Assembly (NCBI RefSeq): GCF_003944755.1
Contig: NZ_RWGU01000047.1
Location: 62,001-126,000, forward strand
DNA length: 64,000 nt
Direction of reading: 5' to 3'
Source: Rhodovulum robiginosum
GTDB taxonomy: Bacteria > Pseudomonadota > Alphaproteobacteria > Rhodobacterales > Rhodobacteraceae
Shown: one piece after another, positions 26,158 to 38,120 of the stretch
Layout of the letters: each line of letters begins with the position of its first letter
Position numbering within the stretch: position 1 is the first letter of the stretch
Position numbers and translations under genes: made by a program
The notes under the pieces: model-generated
The model's database searches: none
Told to the model about the DNA's origin: nothing
The model's input: the letters and a program-made list of their open reading frames with translations, nothing else

Positions 26158-27036
26158 ATGAGCAACTCGATTTCACGCCGTCCGGCGCATCTTCTGGCCG
26201 CGGCGCTTTTTGCGATGTCCGCCGTCGCGGCCCAGGCCGGGGCGATGTGCGATAACGCGCTCACCCGTGCGATTCCGGCGCGCGCCGCCGGGGCTCCGGG
26301 CGGCAGCGCGGTGGTCGAAAAGGTGCGCACGCTCGGCGGCAGCGCGCGCGACGCGGTGATCGCGGGCGAGGTGCTGTCGGGCAACGTGCCGGGCTTTCTG
26401 CGCCGTCTGACCCCCGTCGTGCTCAGCGGCCGTGCCGCTGACGGTGCCGCGGTCGAGATCACGCTCTGTGTCACGCCCGGCTATCTGGCCGTGGGCAGCG
26501 ACCGCGACTTCGTGCGCGTGCCGCTGGGCCTGCCGGCGGCGGCCGAGATCGCCGACCGGTTCGATTTCCTGCTGCCGACGACCCGCATGGTCGATGCGAT
26601 CCACCGGCAGGCGACGGTTGTTCTCGCGCCGAGCCCGATGGCGCCGACATCGGAAATGACATCGACCGCCTATTTCGCGCAGCACAGCGCCACGATCGAC
26701 CGCGCCCTGCCGGGCAAGCGGTCGCTGTCGCTGCTGACCGCCGGCCAGAAAAAGGACCTGGTGCTGTCGATGCGGCTGCGGCAGGCGCCGGGGCGGGTGG
26801 CGATCTATGGCTGGCACCGCACCAACGGCCGGCCGATCCAGCCGCTCAGCACCGTGCACGGTGCGCGCTATGCCGATTACAGCCACGGTGTGCGCCTGGT
26901 CAGCCGGACGGCCTATATCGACGGTCAGCCGCGCGCGCTTGAGGACGTGATGCAGGACAAGCGGCTGGCGCATCTGGTCTCTAGCGAGGGTCCGATCTCG
27001 AACGCCCGCGGCCTGCTGGCTTCGCTCTACCGCTGA
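26158..27036 (+). CDS. Exported protein of unknown function
   Basis: 292 residues with a signal peptide (HLLAAALFAMSAVAAQAGA). I do not recognise a named domain. Visible features are a cysteine pair (AMCDNAL and EITLCVTPGY), the segment YLAVGSDRDFVRVPLGLPAA, a central LLPTTRMVDAIHRQA, and a C-terminal GRVAIYGWHRTNGRPIQPLS...HGVRLVSRTAYIDG. The wording of the central part suggests an enzyme-like or peptidase-inhibitor fold, but that is a guess. It converges with and overlaps the protease gene by 10 bases. Confidence 0.7.
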   Translation: MSNSISRRPAHLLAAALFAMSAVAAQAGAMCDNALTRAIPARAAGAPGGSAVVEKVRTLGGSARDAVIAGEVLSGNVPGFLRRLTPVVLSGRAADGAAVEITLCVTPGYLAVGSDRDFVRVPLGLPAAAEIADRFDFLLPTTRMVDAIHRQATVVLAPSPMAPTSEMTSTAYFAQHSATIDRALPGKRSLSLLTAGQKKDLVLSMRLRQAPGRVAIYGWHRTNGRPIQPLSTVHGARYADYSHGVRLVSRTAYIDGQPRALEDVMQDKRLAHLVSSEGPISNARGLLASLYR

Positions 27037-27770
27037 GGCGGGGCCGCCCCGTCGGCCAGGCCCAGAAACCCCGCCCCGGGCCGCGCGGCGACGGTCTGCA
27101 CCGCGCTCTTGCCGTTGCGCCCGGCCGAGACGACCCCGACCACCCGCCAGCCCTCGGGCCCCTCGGCCAGCACCGGCGCCCCCGAGACGCCGGTCTGGAC
27201 CGCGCAATCGAGCCCCAGCAGCCCCGCCCGCCGCGCCAGCGCGGTGCAGGGGCCGTGGCGGCTGAGCGCGTGCGGCCGGTCGCTGCGATAGGCGAGAATG
27301 GTGAACGGGCCCTCGGCCGGGTCGCGCGGCGAGGCCGCCGGGATCGGCCGTGCCGCGGCCCCGTCGATGGGCGCGGTCAGCCGGATCAGCGCCAGATCGC
27401 CCCGCAGCGTGGCAAAGGTGATGCCGGCGCGGGGGTGATAGGCGGGGTGCAGGATGATCTCGGCGGCGCGGCGATGGGCGGTGAAGCGGCCCTTCAGCCA
27501 GCCGGCGAGGAAGTGCACCTGGTGCGGCTCGGCGATCTTTGCGGGGCCCAGCGCATAGAGACAATGGGCCGCGGTCAGCACCAGGTCGGGGGCGATCAGC
27601 GTGCCGGTGCACATGCCGCCGCGGTCGAATCCGGTGACGTTGATCCGGCCGATGGCGTGCCAATGCGCATGGGCTGCGTCGTCCAGCACCGCGGGCCGCT
27701 CGTCGGCGGCGGCGGGCGGCACGGCGGCAAGCGCGGCAAGAAGCGCAAAGAGGCGGACGAGGGCGGTCAC
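27027..27770 (-). CDS. Trypsin-like serine protease (GTG start)
   Basis: 247 residues from GTG 27770 with a signal peptide (FALLAALAAVPPAAA). Catalytic triad: His in LTAAHCLYA, Asp in GDLALIRL, Ser in TGVSGAPV. The usual GDSGGP is relaxed to GVSGAP, as in the V8-like/trypsin-like S1 proteins of this bacterial group. Periplasmic or secreted. AAGGGG ends only 2 bases before the GTG; no better in-frame start exists nearby. Substrate unknown. Confidence 0.85.
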   Translation of the reverse strand: MTALVRLFALLAALAAVPPAAADERPAVLDDAAHAHWHAIGRINVTGFDRGGMCTGTLIAPDLVLTAAHCLYALGPAKIAEPHQVHFLAGWLKGRFTAHRRAAEIILHPAYHPRAGITFATLRGDLALIRLTAPIDGAAARPIPAASPRDPAEGPFTILAYRSDRPHALSRHGPCTALARRAGLLGLDCAVQTGVSGAPVLAEGPEGWRVVGVVSAGRNGKSAVQTVAARPGAGFLGLADGAAPPQR

Positions 27771-27906
27771 ACCCCTTGATATGGCGCCCGAACGCGGCCA
27801 TGTGAAGCGTCGGTCGGCGCGCCTTGCCAAGCCCGAGGTCTGGCAATAGGGTGCGCCGCGACACGGAACCGGGCGGCCCAGCCGCCCAAGACGGGGACAA
27901 AATCTC

Positions 27907-28236
27907 ATGTTCGCAACGCCTGCCTTCGCGCAAGCCGCCGGTGGCGGCGCCGCCGGCGCCTTCGGCTCTTTCATCCCGCTGATCCTGATCTTTGCCATCA
28001 TGTATTTCCTGCTGATCCGTCCGCAGCAGAAAAAGATGAAAGAGCATAAGGCGATGGTCTCAGCGCTGCGCCGCGGCGACCAGATCGTCACGCAGGGCGG
28101 GCTGATCGGCAAGGTGTCGAAGGTCAAGGATGAGGAAGAGGTCGAGGTCGAGCTTGCCGAGGGCGTCAAGGTGCGCGTCGTGCGCCAGACCATCGCCCAG
28201 GTTCTGAACAAGACCGAACCCGCCGAGAAAGCCTGA
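27907..28236 (+). CDS. yajC: Preprotein translocase accessory subunit YajC
   Basis: 109 residues: one membrane helix (FIPLILIFAIMYFLLIRPQQKK), then a cytoplasmic domain with RRGDQIVTQGGLIGKVSKV. YajC joins SecDF in the holotranslocon. It begins the yajC-secD-secF operon, 8 bases before secD. Confidence 0.95.
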   Translation: MFATPAFAQAAGGGAAGAFGSFIPLILIFAIMYFLLIRPQQKKMKEHKAMVSALRRGDQIVTQGGLIGKVSKVKDEEEVEVELAEGVKVRVVRQTIAQVLNKTEPAEKA

Positions 28237-28244
28237 GCCCAAAC

Positions 28245-29906
28245 ATGCTGAGCATTCCCCTCTGGAACCGGGTGGTCATCTGGGCGCTGGTCGCGTTCGG
28301 CCTGCTCTTCGCGATGCCCAACGCCTTCTATTCCCGAGTCGAGGGGCATAACGATGCGGTCAAGGCGATCGAGGCGCAGGCCTCCACGCCCGAACTGGAG
28401 GCCGCCAGGGGGGCCTGGCCCGACTGGCTGCCGGCGACCATCGTCAACCTCGGGCTCGACCTCAGGGGCGGCGCGCATCTCTTGGCCGAGGTGCAGGTCT
28501 CCGACGTCTATGCCGACCGGATGGACGGGCTCTGGCCCGAGGTGCGCGATGCGCTGCGCGACGAGCGTGCCACGGTCGGCACGATCCGCCGGATGCCCTC
28601 GGCACCCGATGCGTTGCGGGTGCGGATCTCGCAGCCCGAGGGGATGGATGCCGCGCTGCGCGCGGTGCGCGACCTGGCCCGCCCGGTGACGACGCTGACC
28701 GGCGTCGGCAGCGCCGATATCGAGGTCGCGTCCGACGGCGACGAGGTGGTGGTGCGCCTCAGCGAGGCCGAAAAGCTGGCCACCGACAGCCGCACGGTGC
28801 AGCAGTCGCTGGAAATCATCCGCCGCCGGGTCGACGAGGTGGGCACGCGCGAGCCCAACATCCAGCGCCAGGCCGAGGACCGGATCCTGATCCAGGTGCC
28901 GGGCATCGGTTCGGCCGCCGAGTTGAAAGAGCTGATCGGCACCACCGCCCGGCTGACCTTTCACCCGGTCGTGAGCCGCACCGAAGACCCCGACCAGGAG
29001 CCGGGGCTGAGAAACGTGCTCTACCCCTCGATGGAGGACCAGGGCGTCTACTACATCCTCGAGCAGACCGCCGTGGTAAGCGGTGAGGATCTGACCGACG
29101 CCCAGCCCGCCTTCGACCAGAACGGCAGGCCCTCGGTCACCTTCCGGTTCAACCCCTCGGGCGGGCGGCAATTCGGCACCTACACGTCCGAGAACGTGGG
29201 CTCGCCCTTCGCCATCGTGCTGGACGGCGAGGTCATATCGGCCCCGGTCATCCAGGAGCCGATCCTGGGCGGCTCGGGCCAGATCACCGGCAATTTCACC
29301 GTCGAGGAATCGACGCAGCTTGCCATCCTGCTGCGCGCCGGCGCGCTGCCGGCCGAGCTGACCTTTCTCGAAGAACGCACCATCGGGCCCGAACTGGGCG
29401 CCGACAGCATTGCCGCGGGCAAGGTGGCCAGCATCGTGGCCTTTACCGCGGTGCTGGTCTTCATGGGGCTGAGCTATGGCCTGTTCGGCATCTTCGCCAA
29501 TGTGGCGCTCTTGCTGAATGTCGGGCTGATCTTCGGGCTGTTGTCGGCCATCGGCGCCACGCTGACCCTGCCGGGCATCGCGGGCATCGTTCTGACCATC
29601 GGCATGGCGGTCGACGCCAATGTGCTGGTCTTTGAACGCATCCGCGAGGAGCTGAAGACCGCCAAGGGGCCGGCGCGCGCCATCGAGCTGGGCTATGAAA
29701 AGGCGCTGTCGGCCATTCTCGACGCCAACATCACCACCTTCATCACCGCGTCGATCCTGTTCATGCTGGGCTCCGGCCCGGTGCGGGGCTTTGCAATCAC
29801 GCTGGGTCTGGGCATCCTCACCTCGGTCTTCACCGCCATCTACGTGACGCGGCTGATGATCGTGATGTGGCTGGAACGCCGCCGCCCGCGCACCATAACC
29901 GTCTGA
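28245..29906 (+). CDS. secD: Protein translocase subunit SecD
   Basis: 553 residues: an N-terminal membrane helix, a large periplasmic P1 region starting at GLDLRGGAHLLAEV, and a C-terminal five-helix RND block (GMAVDANVLVFERIREEL). The DLRGG and AVDANVLVFER motifs are diagnostic. SecD with SecF uses proton motive force to pull proteins through the Sec channel. Length is on the short side of the family but complete. Confidence 0.95.
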   Translation: MLSIPLWNRVVIWALVAFGLLFAMPNAFYSRVEGHNDAVKAIEAQASTPELEAARGAWPDWLPATIVNLGLDLRGGAHLLAEVQVSDVYADRMDGLWPEVRDALRDERATVGTIRRMPSAPDALRVRISQPEGMDAALRAVRDLARPVTTLTGVGSADIEVASDGDEVVVRLSEAEKLATDSRTVQQSLEIIRRRVDEVGTREPNIQRQAEDRILIQVPGIGSAAELKELIGTTARLTFHPVVSRTEDPDQEPGLRNVLYPSMEDQGVYYILEQTAVVSGEDLTDAQPAFDQNGRPSVTFRFNPSGGRQFGTYTSENVGSPFAIVLDGEVISAPVIQEPILGGSGQITGNFTVEESTQLAILLRAGALPAELTFLEERTIGPELGADSIAAGKVASIVAFTAVLVFMGLSYGLFGIFANVALLLNVGLIFGLLSAIGATLTLPGIAGIVLTIGMAVDANVLVFERIREELKTAKGPARAIELGYEKALSAILDANITTFITASILFMLGSGPVRGFAITLGLGILTSVFTAIYVTRLMIVMWLERRRPRTITV

Positions 29907-29916
29907 GGGAAAGCCC

Positions 29917-30888
29917 ATGCGACTGAAACTGGTTCCCTCCGAAACCAACTGGCAGTTCTTCCGCGGCTCGAAGATGACCTTCGGCGCGTCGCTGGTTGCG
30001 ATGGTGCTGTCACTGCTGCTCTTCGCGATCCTGGGGCTGAATTTCGGCATCGACTTCCGCGGCGGCACCACGATCCGCACCGAAAGCACCCAGGCGGTGG
30101 ACGTGGCCGCCTATCGCGACGCGCTGGCGCCGCTGGGGCTGGGCGACGTGTCGATCACCGAGGTGTTCGACCCCGCGTTCGGGGCCGACCAGAACGTGGC
30201 GCAGGTGCGCATCCAGGCCCAGGAAGGGCAGGAAAGCGTGACACCCGAGGTGATCAACGCGGTCGAGGCGGCGCTGCAAGAGGTCGATCCGACGATCACC
30301 TTCCCCTCGGTTGAAAGCGTGGGCCCCAAGGTCTCGGGCGAGCTGGTGCGCACGGCGATCCTGGCAGTCGGTCTCGCGATCGCGGCGGTGCTGGTCTATA
30401 TCTGGCTACGCTTCGAATGGCAGTTCAGCCTCGGCGCGGTGGCTGCGCTGGTGCATGACGTGGTGCTGACCATCGGCATCTTCGCGGCGCTCCAGATCAA
30501 GTTCGACCTTGCGATCATCGCGGCGCTGCTGACCATCGTGGGCTATAGTCTGAACGACACCGTGGTCGTCTTCGACCGGGTGCGCGAGAACCTGCGCCGC
30601 TACAAGAAGATGGACCTCAAAGAGGTGCTGAACCTGTCGATAAACGAAACGCTCAGCCGGACGGTGATGACCTCGTTCACAACGCTGCTGGCGCTGATCT
30701 CGCTTTTCGTCCTCGGCGGCGACGTGATCCGCGGTTTCGTGTTTGCGATGATCTGGGGCGTGATCGTGGGCACCTATTCGTCGGTCTTCGTCGCTTCGAA
30801 CATCTTGCTGATGCTGGGCGTCAAGCGGGACTGGTCGAAATCGGGCGACGGCGGCGCGGGCACGCAATTCGCCAATGTCGATGCCTGA
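29917..30888 (+). CDS. secF: Protein translocase subunit SecF
   Basis: 323 residues with the FGIDFRGGTTIRTES start of the periplasmic domain and the RND helices with GYSLNDTVVVFDRVREN. Partner of SecD, 10 bases downstream of it. The 3' end overlaps the next gene by 14 bases. Confidence 0.95.
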   Translation: MRLKLVPSETNWQFFRGSKMTFGASLVAMVLSLLLFAILGLNFGIDFRGGTTIRTESTQAVDVAAYRDALAPLGLGDVSITEVFDPAFGADQNVAQVRIQAQEGQESVTPEVINAVEAALQEVDPTITFPSVESVGPKVSGELVRTAILAVGLAIAAVLVYIWLRFEWQFSLGAVAALVHDVVLTIGIFAALQIKFDLAIIAALLTIVGYSLNDTVVVFDRVRENLRRYKKMDLKEVLNLSINETLSRTVMTSFTTLLALISLFVLGGDVIRGFVFAMIWGVIVGTYSSVFVASNILLMLGVKRDWSKSGDGGAGTQFANVDA

Positions 30889-31633
30889 GGCGCTGGGGGC
30901 GGCGCTGGCTGCCCCCGGACTTGCCTGGCTGATCCTCGTCTTTCTCGCGGGCGGCCTCGTGCGCGGGTTCACCGGTTTCGGCACGGCGCTGATCGTGATG
31001 CCCGTGGCCGGCCGTTTCCTGCCGCCGGCCGAGGCGATCGTCCTGCTGACCGTTTCGGGCATGCTGACATGGCTGGCCATCGTGCCGCGCGCCTGGGCCG
31101 AGGCCGACCGGCGCGAGGTGGGCGTACTGGCCGCTGGCGCGGTCATGGCCGCGCCGCTGGGCGTGTGGCTGTTGAGCGTGCTGGACCCCGCGCCGGTGCG
31201 CTGGGTGGTCGCCGTGGCCGCGACGGTGACGCTGGCCGCGCTGGTGTCGGGCTGGCGGTATCGCGGCCGGGTGGCGTGGCCGGGGCTGGGCGGTGTCGGC
31301 GCCTCGGCGGGCGTGCTGGGCGGGCTGACGGGGCTGACCGGGCCGCCGGTGGTGCTGTTCTACCTCGCCGGGCCGGGCCGCGCGGCGCAGGTCAGGGCCA
31401 ACACGATCCTGTTTCTCGCGATCCTCGATATCGGCATCGTGGCCAACCTCTTGGCGCGCGACATGGTGACGGGCCGGGCGCTGGGCCTCGGTGCGCTGCT
31501 GGCGCTGCCTTACGTGGCGACGATCCTGATCGGCCAGCGGCTGTTCACGCCTGAGCGCGAGGGGTTTTATCGCGCCGCCGCCTATGGGATCATCGGTGCC
31601 GCGATCCTGAGCGGGCTGCCGCTGTTCGATTAG
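30875..31633 (+). CDS. TauE/SafE-family sulfite or sulfonate exporter
   Basis: 252 residues and about eight membrane helices. N-terminal motif FLAGGLVRGFTGFGTALIVM and the repeat motif LGGLTGLTGPPVVLFYL are those of TauE/SafE (DUF81) permeases, some of which export sulfite, sulfoacetate or organic acids. It overlaps secF by 14 bases and is followed by the Mth938 gene at 10 bases, so it is likely in the sec transcript. A link with sulfur oxidation is possible but unproven. Confidence 0.85.
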   Translation: MSMPEALGAALAAPGLAWLILVFLAGGLVRGFTGFGTALIVMPVAGRFLPPAEAIVLLTVSGMLTWLAIVPRAWAEADRREVGVLAAGAVMAAPLGVWLLSVLDPAPVRWVVAVAATVTLAALVSGWRYRGRVAWPGLGGVGASAGVLGGLTGLTGPPVVLFYLAGPGRAAQVRANTILFLAILDIGIVANLLARDMVTGRALGLGALLALPYVATILIGQRLFTPEREGFYRAAAYGIIGAAILSGLPLFD

Positions 31634-31642
31634 GGGGGCGAC

Positions 31643-32011
31643 ATGCGCCTGAAAGAGATCCGATATCCCGACGGTTTGCCGGTGGACGGCTACGGCCCCG
31701 GGTTCTTTCGCATCGCGGGCGAGCTGTGCGAAGGGCCGGTGCTGATCGCCGCGGGCGCGCTGGTGCCCTGGGCGGGGTTGGAGGACGAGACGCCGTTGAC
31801 GGCGCTGGCAGGGCGGGTCGATCTGGTGCTGGTGGGCACCGGCGACGTGATCGCGCCGCTGCCGAACCGCTTGCAGGCGCGGCTGGAGGCGGACGGGCTG
31901 GGGGTCGAGATCATGGCCAGCCCCTCGGCCGCGCGTACCTACAACGTGCTGCTGTCGGAGGGCCGGCACGTCGCCGTGGCGCTCTTGCCGGTAACGCGGG
32001 CGGGCCGGTGA
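31643..32011 (+). CDS. Mth938/NDUFAF3-like domain protein (DUF498)
   Basis: 122 residues of the Mth938 fold with the motifs VLIAAGALVPWAG, DLVLVGTGDVIAPLP and ASPSAARTYNVLLSEGR. Eukaryotic NDUFAF3 relatives assist complex I assembly, and genomic context in alphaproteobacteria ties the family to secDF. AGGGGGG precedes the ATG. The bacterial role is not established. Confidence 0.85.
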   Translation: MRLKEIRYPDGLPVDGYGPGFFRIAGELCEGPVLIAAGALVPWAGLEDETPLTALAGRVDLVLVGTGDVIAPLPNRLQARLEADGLGVEIMASPSAARTYNVLLSEGRHVAVALLPVTRAGR

Positions 32012-32025
32012 GCGCGGCGCCTTTC

Positions 32026-32048
32026 GGGTATTTCGACCAAGAAGAAGC
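32026..32048. repeat. Dispersed repeat half-element GGGTATTT-CCAAGAAGAAG
   Basis: GGGTATTTCGACCAAGAAG begins 15 bases after the Mth938 stop. The same string forms the left arm of the inverted repeats at 43917-43980 and 51170-51234. Here only the left arm is close to consensus, though GACCAA finds a TTGGTC partner at about 32075-32080. Confidence 0.65.
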
Positions 32049-32101
32049 GGCGGGGTTTTCCCGCTTTCGGCCTATTGGTCTTTGGGTTATGCGGTGATCC
32101 C

Positions 32102-32716
32102 ATGGAATTGGCGGTGAGCGATCTGGCCTGCGCGCGGGGTGGGGTGCCCGTGCTGGAGGGGGTGAATTTCACCCTCGCCGGCGGCGAGGCGTTGTTGCTG
32201 CGCGGGCCCAACGGGATCGGCAAGACGACGCTGTTGCGCACGCTGGCGGGGCTGCAGCCGGCGCTGGCCGGCAGCGTGTCGGTGCCGCCCGAGGCGATGG
32301 CCTATGCCGCCCATGCGGACGGGCTGAAGGCGACGCTGAGCGTGGCCGAGAACCTGCGGTTCTGGGCCCGTATCTTCGGCACGTCGGGGATCGACGCCGC
32401 GCTGGAAGGTTTCAACCTGGTCGAGCTGGCCGACCGGCAGGCGCATAACCTGTCGGCCGGGCAGAAGCGGCGGCTGGGGCTGGCGCGGCTCTTGGTGACC
32501 GGGCGGCCGATCTGGGTGCTGGACGAGCCGACCGTGTCGCTCGACCTGGCCTCGGTGGCGCTTTTCGGCGACGCGGTGCGGCGGCATCTGGACGGCGGCG
32601 GCGCGGCGCTGATCGCCACCCATATCGACCTGGGGTTCACGGCACGGGAGCTGGACGTGACCGCGTTCCGCGCCGCGCCGCGCAGGCTGGACGCGTTCGA
32701 CGAGGCTTTTGCATGA
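32102..32716 (+). CDS. ccmA: Cytochrome c maturation ATPase CcmA
   Basis: 204 residues. ABC ATPase with Walker [16 protein letters not shown], signature [14 protein letters not shown], Walker [13 protein letters not shown] and the CcmA-type ATHIDLGF. With CcmB it drives release of haem-loaded CcmE. The ATG at 32102 ([14 protein letters not shown]) fits the family start. It overlaps ccmB by 4 bases. The ten or so c-type haem sites of the sox locus depend on this pathway. Confidence 0.93.
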   Translation: MELAVSDLACARGGVPVLEGVNFTLAGGEALLLRGPNGIGKTTLLRTLAGLQPALAGSVSVPPEAMAYAAHADGLKATLSVAENLRFWARIFGTSGIDAALEGFNLVELADRQAHNLSAGQKRRLGLARLLVTGRPIWVLDEPTVSLDLASVALFGDAVRRHLDGGGAALIATHIDLGFTARELDVTAFRAAPRRLDAFDEAFA

Positions 32717-33369
32717 TCGCGCTGCTGGTCCGCGACCTGACGCTGGCGATCCGGGCCGGGGGCGGGTTCGGGCTCGGGCTCGCCTTTTTCCTGATCGTCG
32801 TGGTGCTGGTGCCCTTTGGCGTGGGCCCCGAAGGCGAGATCCTGTCGGCCATCGCGCCGGGCATCCTGTGGGTGGGCGCGCTCTTGTCCTGCCTGTTGTC
32901 GCTCGACCGGATCTTCGCCCTCGATTTCGAGGACGGATCGCTGGACTTGCTGGCCACCGCGCCGATCCCGCTGGAGGCGGTGGTGGCGATGAAGGCGGTG
33001 GCGCATTGGCTGACCACGGGCCTGCCGCTGACGCTGGCCGCGCCAGTGCTGGGCCTTTTGATGAACCTCGATCCGGCGGGGTACAGCTGGCTGGTGGCGA
33101 GCCTGGCGCTGGGCACGCCGGCGCTGAGCATGATCGGGGCGTTCGGCGCGGCGCTGACCGTGGGGCTGAAGCGGGGCGGGCTTTTGTTGTCGCTGCTGGT
33201 GCTGCCGCTCTACGTGCCGACGCTGATCTTCGGGGCCGAGACCGTGGGGCGCGGGGCGGACGGGATGGCGACGGCGACGCCGATGCTGATGCTGGCCGGC
33301 ATCACCCTGGCCACGCTGGCGCTGTTGCCCTTTGCGGCGGCTGCGGCAATCCGTATCAACCTGCGCTGA
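32713..33369 (+). CDS. ccmB: Haem exporter subunit CcmB
   Basis: 218 residues and six membrane helices with the CcmB motifs LFFL-type opening ([14 protein letters not shown]), [22 protein letters not shown] and [13 protein letters not shown]. Membrane partner of CcmA. Its start overlaps the ccmA stop by 4 bases. Confidence 0.94.
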   Translation: MIALLVRDLTLAIRAGGGFGLGLAFFLIVVVLVPFGVGPEGEILSAIAPGILWVGALLSCLLSLDRIFALDFEDGSLDLLATAPIPLEAVVAMKAVAHWLTTGLPLTLAAPVLGLLMNLDPAGYSWLVASLALGTPALSMIGAFGAALTVGLKRGGLLLSLLVLPLYVPTLIFGAETVGRGADGMATATPMLMLAGITLATLALLPFAAAAAIRINLR

Positions 33370-33424
33370 GCACCTCACGCGCTATTCAATTGAGAAGCAT
33401 ACCTTAGGCTTATAGGAAATCTTC

Positions 33425-34153
33425 ATGTCGCTCTGGGAATACGCCAATCCGCAGAAATTCACGCGCACGGCGTCGGCGCTCTTGCCCTATGTCGGCGGGC
33501 TTGCGGCGCTTTGCCTGGCCGTCGGCCTCGGATGGGGCTTTTTCCTGACGCCGGAGGCCGCGAATTTCGGCTCGACGGTCAAGATCATCTACATTCACGT
33601 GCCCGCCGCGCTGATGGCGATCAATGCCTGGCTGATGATGCTGGTGGCAAGCCTGATCTGGCTGGTGCGCCGGCACCATGTCAGTGCCCTGGCGGCACGC
33701 GCCGCCGCGCCCATCGGGCTGACCATGACGCTGATCGCGCTGGTCACCGGCGCGATCTGGGGCGAGCCGATGTGGGGCACCTACTGGGCCTGGGATCCGC
33801 GGCTGACCTCTTTCCTGATCCTGTTCCTGTTCTACCTCGGCTATATCGCGCTCTGGGAGGCGATCGAGAACCCCGACGCGGCGGCCGACCTGACCAGCGT
33901 GCTGTGCCTCGTGGGCTCGGTCTTTGCGGTGCTCAGCCGCTACGCGGTCAATTTCTGGAACCAGGGCCTGCACCAGGGCGCCTCTCTGAGCCTGGACAAG
34001 GAAGAGAACGTGGCCGATGTGTATTACCAGCCGCTTTTGTTGTGCATCGCGGGCTTCGTGCTGCTCTTCGTCGCGCTGGTGCTGTTGCGCACGCGCACCG
34101 AGATCCGCGCGCGCCGGCTGAAGGCGCTGATCGCGCGGGAGCGGATGGGATGA
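33425..34153 (+). CDS. ccmC: Haem lyase/transfer protein CcmC
   Basis: 242 residues and six membrane helices. The tryptophan-rich haem-handling motif is at WGTYWAWDPRLTSFLIL, with conserved His in IIYIHVPAA and NQGLHQGASLS. CcmC loads haem onto CcmE. A 55-base gap separates it from ccmB; it touches ccmD at ATGA. Confidence 0.95.
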   Translation: MSLWEYANPQKFTRTASALLPYVGGLAALCLAVGLGWGFFLTPEAANFGSTVKIIYIHVPAALMAINAWLMMLVASLIWLVRRHHVSALAARAAAPIGLTMTLIALVTGAIWGEPMWGTYWAWDPRLTSFLILFLFYLGYIALWEAIENPDAAADLTSVLCLVGSVFAVLSRYAVNFWNQGLHQGASLSLDKEENVADVYYQPLLLCIAGFVLLFVALVLLRTRTEIRARRLKALIARERMG

Positions 34154-34308
34154 TGCCGGAACTTGGGAAATACGCCGCCGCGGTGCTGTCGTCCTACGGC
34201 ATCTCGCTGGTATTGATGATCGGGCTGGTCGTGCTGTCGCTGATGCGTGGCGCGCGGGTCCGCAGGCAGTTGGACGAGGTGGAGGCGCGCAGGAAGGCCG
34301 ATGGCTGA
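34153..34308 (+). CDS. ccmD: Haem exporter small protein CcmD
   Basis: 51 residues: one membrane helix ([17 protein letters not shown]) then a basic, helical cytoplasmic tail ([17 protein letters not shown]). The start overlaps the ccmC stop (ATGA), and an in-frame ATG one codon earlier is possible. CcmD helps release holo-CcmE from CcmABC. The stop lies inside ccmG. Confidence 0.9.
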   Translation: MPELGKYAAAVLSSYGISLVLMIGLVVLSLMRGARVRRQLDEVEARRKADG

Positions 34309-34849
34309 GCAACGCAAGATATCATGGCTGATGCTGCTGCCGCCGCTGATCTTCGGGGCGCTGGCACTGCTGTTCTATATCGGGGTCACCCGCGACGACC
34401 CGAACGCGCTGCCCTCGACCCGCGCGGGGCAGCCGGCGCCGCCGGTTGCGCTGGTGCAGTTGGGCGAGGGCGCGCCGTTCACCGATGACACGCTGCGCGA
34501 GGGCGGGGTCAAGCTGGTGAACTACTGGGCCAGCTGGTGCGCGCCCTGCCGGGCCGAGCACCCGATCCTCGAGGCGCTGGCCGAAGAGGGCGTGGCGATC
34601 TACGGGATCAACTACAAGGACGAGCCCGCCAAGGCGCTGCGCTTTCTGTCCGAGCTGGGCAATCCCTTTGCCGCGATGGGCGCCGATCCGGCGGGCCGCA
34701 CGGCGATCGAGTGGGGGGTGTACGGCGTGCCGGAGACCTATGTCATCGACGCCGAGGGCACGATCCTGATGCGCCATGCCGGGCCGCTGACAGAGCGCAT
34801 CGTCGCGGACAAGCTGCGCCCGGCACTCGATGCGGCGGCGGCGCGTTAG
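34301..34849 (+). CDS. ccmG: Thiol:disulfide interchange protein CcmG/DsbE
   Basis: 182 residues. A membrane anchor ([19 protein letters not shown]) is followed by a thioredoxin domain with [13 protein letters not shown] and the CcmG-type [12 protein letters not shown]. It reduces apocytochrome c cysteines in the periplasm. The start at 34301 overlaps ccmD by 8 bases; the longer in-frame frame would lie inside ccmD. Genes ccmE, ccmF and ccmH are not in this window. Confidence 0.93.
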   Translation: MAEQRKISWLMLLPPLIFGALALLFYIGVTRDDPNALPSTRAGQPAPPVALVQLGEGAPFTDDTLREGGVKLVNYWASWCAPCRAEHPILEALAEEGVAIYGINYKDEPAKALRFLSELGNPFAAMGADPAGRTAIEWGVYGVPETYVIDAEGTILMRHAGPLTERIVADKLRPALDAAAAR

Positions 34850-34941
34850 TTCGCGCCTGCGACAAGCAGAATCAACGCTCCAAACGCGAGAAACTCGAAG
34901 AGCGGCATACAAACGGGGATATGTGGGATACGCTGTTTCAT
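34846..34941 (-). CDS. Possible 31-residue membrane peptide
   Basis: An ATG at 34941 opens [11 protein letters not shown] followed by a hydrophobic stretch [17 protein letters not shown] that ends at a stop overlapping the ccmG stop. A TATGCT-like -10 lies just upstream on the same strand. No good ribosome site. It could be a small single-span protein or chance, so the call is weak. Confidence 0.25.
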   Translation of the reverse strand: MKQRIPHIPVCMPLFEFLAFGALILLVAGAN

Positions 34942-35278
34942 GAACCCAGCATAATCCAAAACGCCCTGATTTGGACGATTCTTTAAACGGAATGCCAGAA
35001 ACGAAATGTTTCCCGAGGCCGTTTCCGGCCGTTTTCGCGGGGCAATCTCGGGGGCCGGGCGGCACTGTTGCCCGACCATGAAAAGCGCCACATTTCCGCC
35101 GGCGGCAGGTCCCACAAAGGCGCGCGAAAAACCTGTATCGCGCCGCGAATGAGGCAGGCGGCGATTCGCTGCTGCTTCATGTCGCATTTCGCGGCTCATG
35201 GAGGCGCGTGCCTGACGTATCGGGGGGGATGGCCCCGCCGCGGCCCGACGGCCGGCGGCGGGGCAGGGGCGCGGCCGC
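34942..35278. other. Gap between ccmG and acnA
   Basis: About 340 bases with locally lower GC. No conventional gene. It includes the acnA 3' hairpin (35232-35264) and a possible promoter for the small peptide. Confidence 0.5.
35232..35264 (-). terminator. GC hairpin after acnA
   Basis: GCCCCGCCGCGGCC (35232-35245) pairs with GGCC plus GCGGCGGGGC (35250-35264) with one bulged base. It lies 15 bases beyond the acnA stop. A T-run is lacking, so termination would be inefficient or Rho-assisted. Confidence 0.4.
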
Positions 35279-38026
<2,748 letters not shown>

Positions 38027-38110
38027 GGCGGACCTCCGTCATTGATGCGTGGCAGGTTTCACGCTGCTCTTGCCCCATCGGACGGCGTCGATCAAGAGGG
38101 CTGCGCACAT

Positions 38111-38120
38111 TTGTATACAA
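38111..38120. promoter_or_regulatory. TTGTATACAA palindrome between acnA and the DUF1223 gene
   Basis: A 10-bp perfect palindrome in the divergent 206-base gap. The TGTATACA core is the kind of operator bound by GntR/FadR-subfamily regulators. It could control acnA, the DUF1223 gene or both. Regulator identity is not visible. Confidence 0.45.

Noticed and set aside
27771-30089. Long leftward frame extending the protease gene upstream across secD
   Set aside because: It is antisense to yajC and secD. The signal peptide after GTG 27770 marks the real start.
30875-31633. TauE/SafE exporter as part of the sox system
   Set aside because: It is 18 kb away and is coupled to secF. The family exports several substrates, so the link is not supported.
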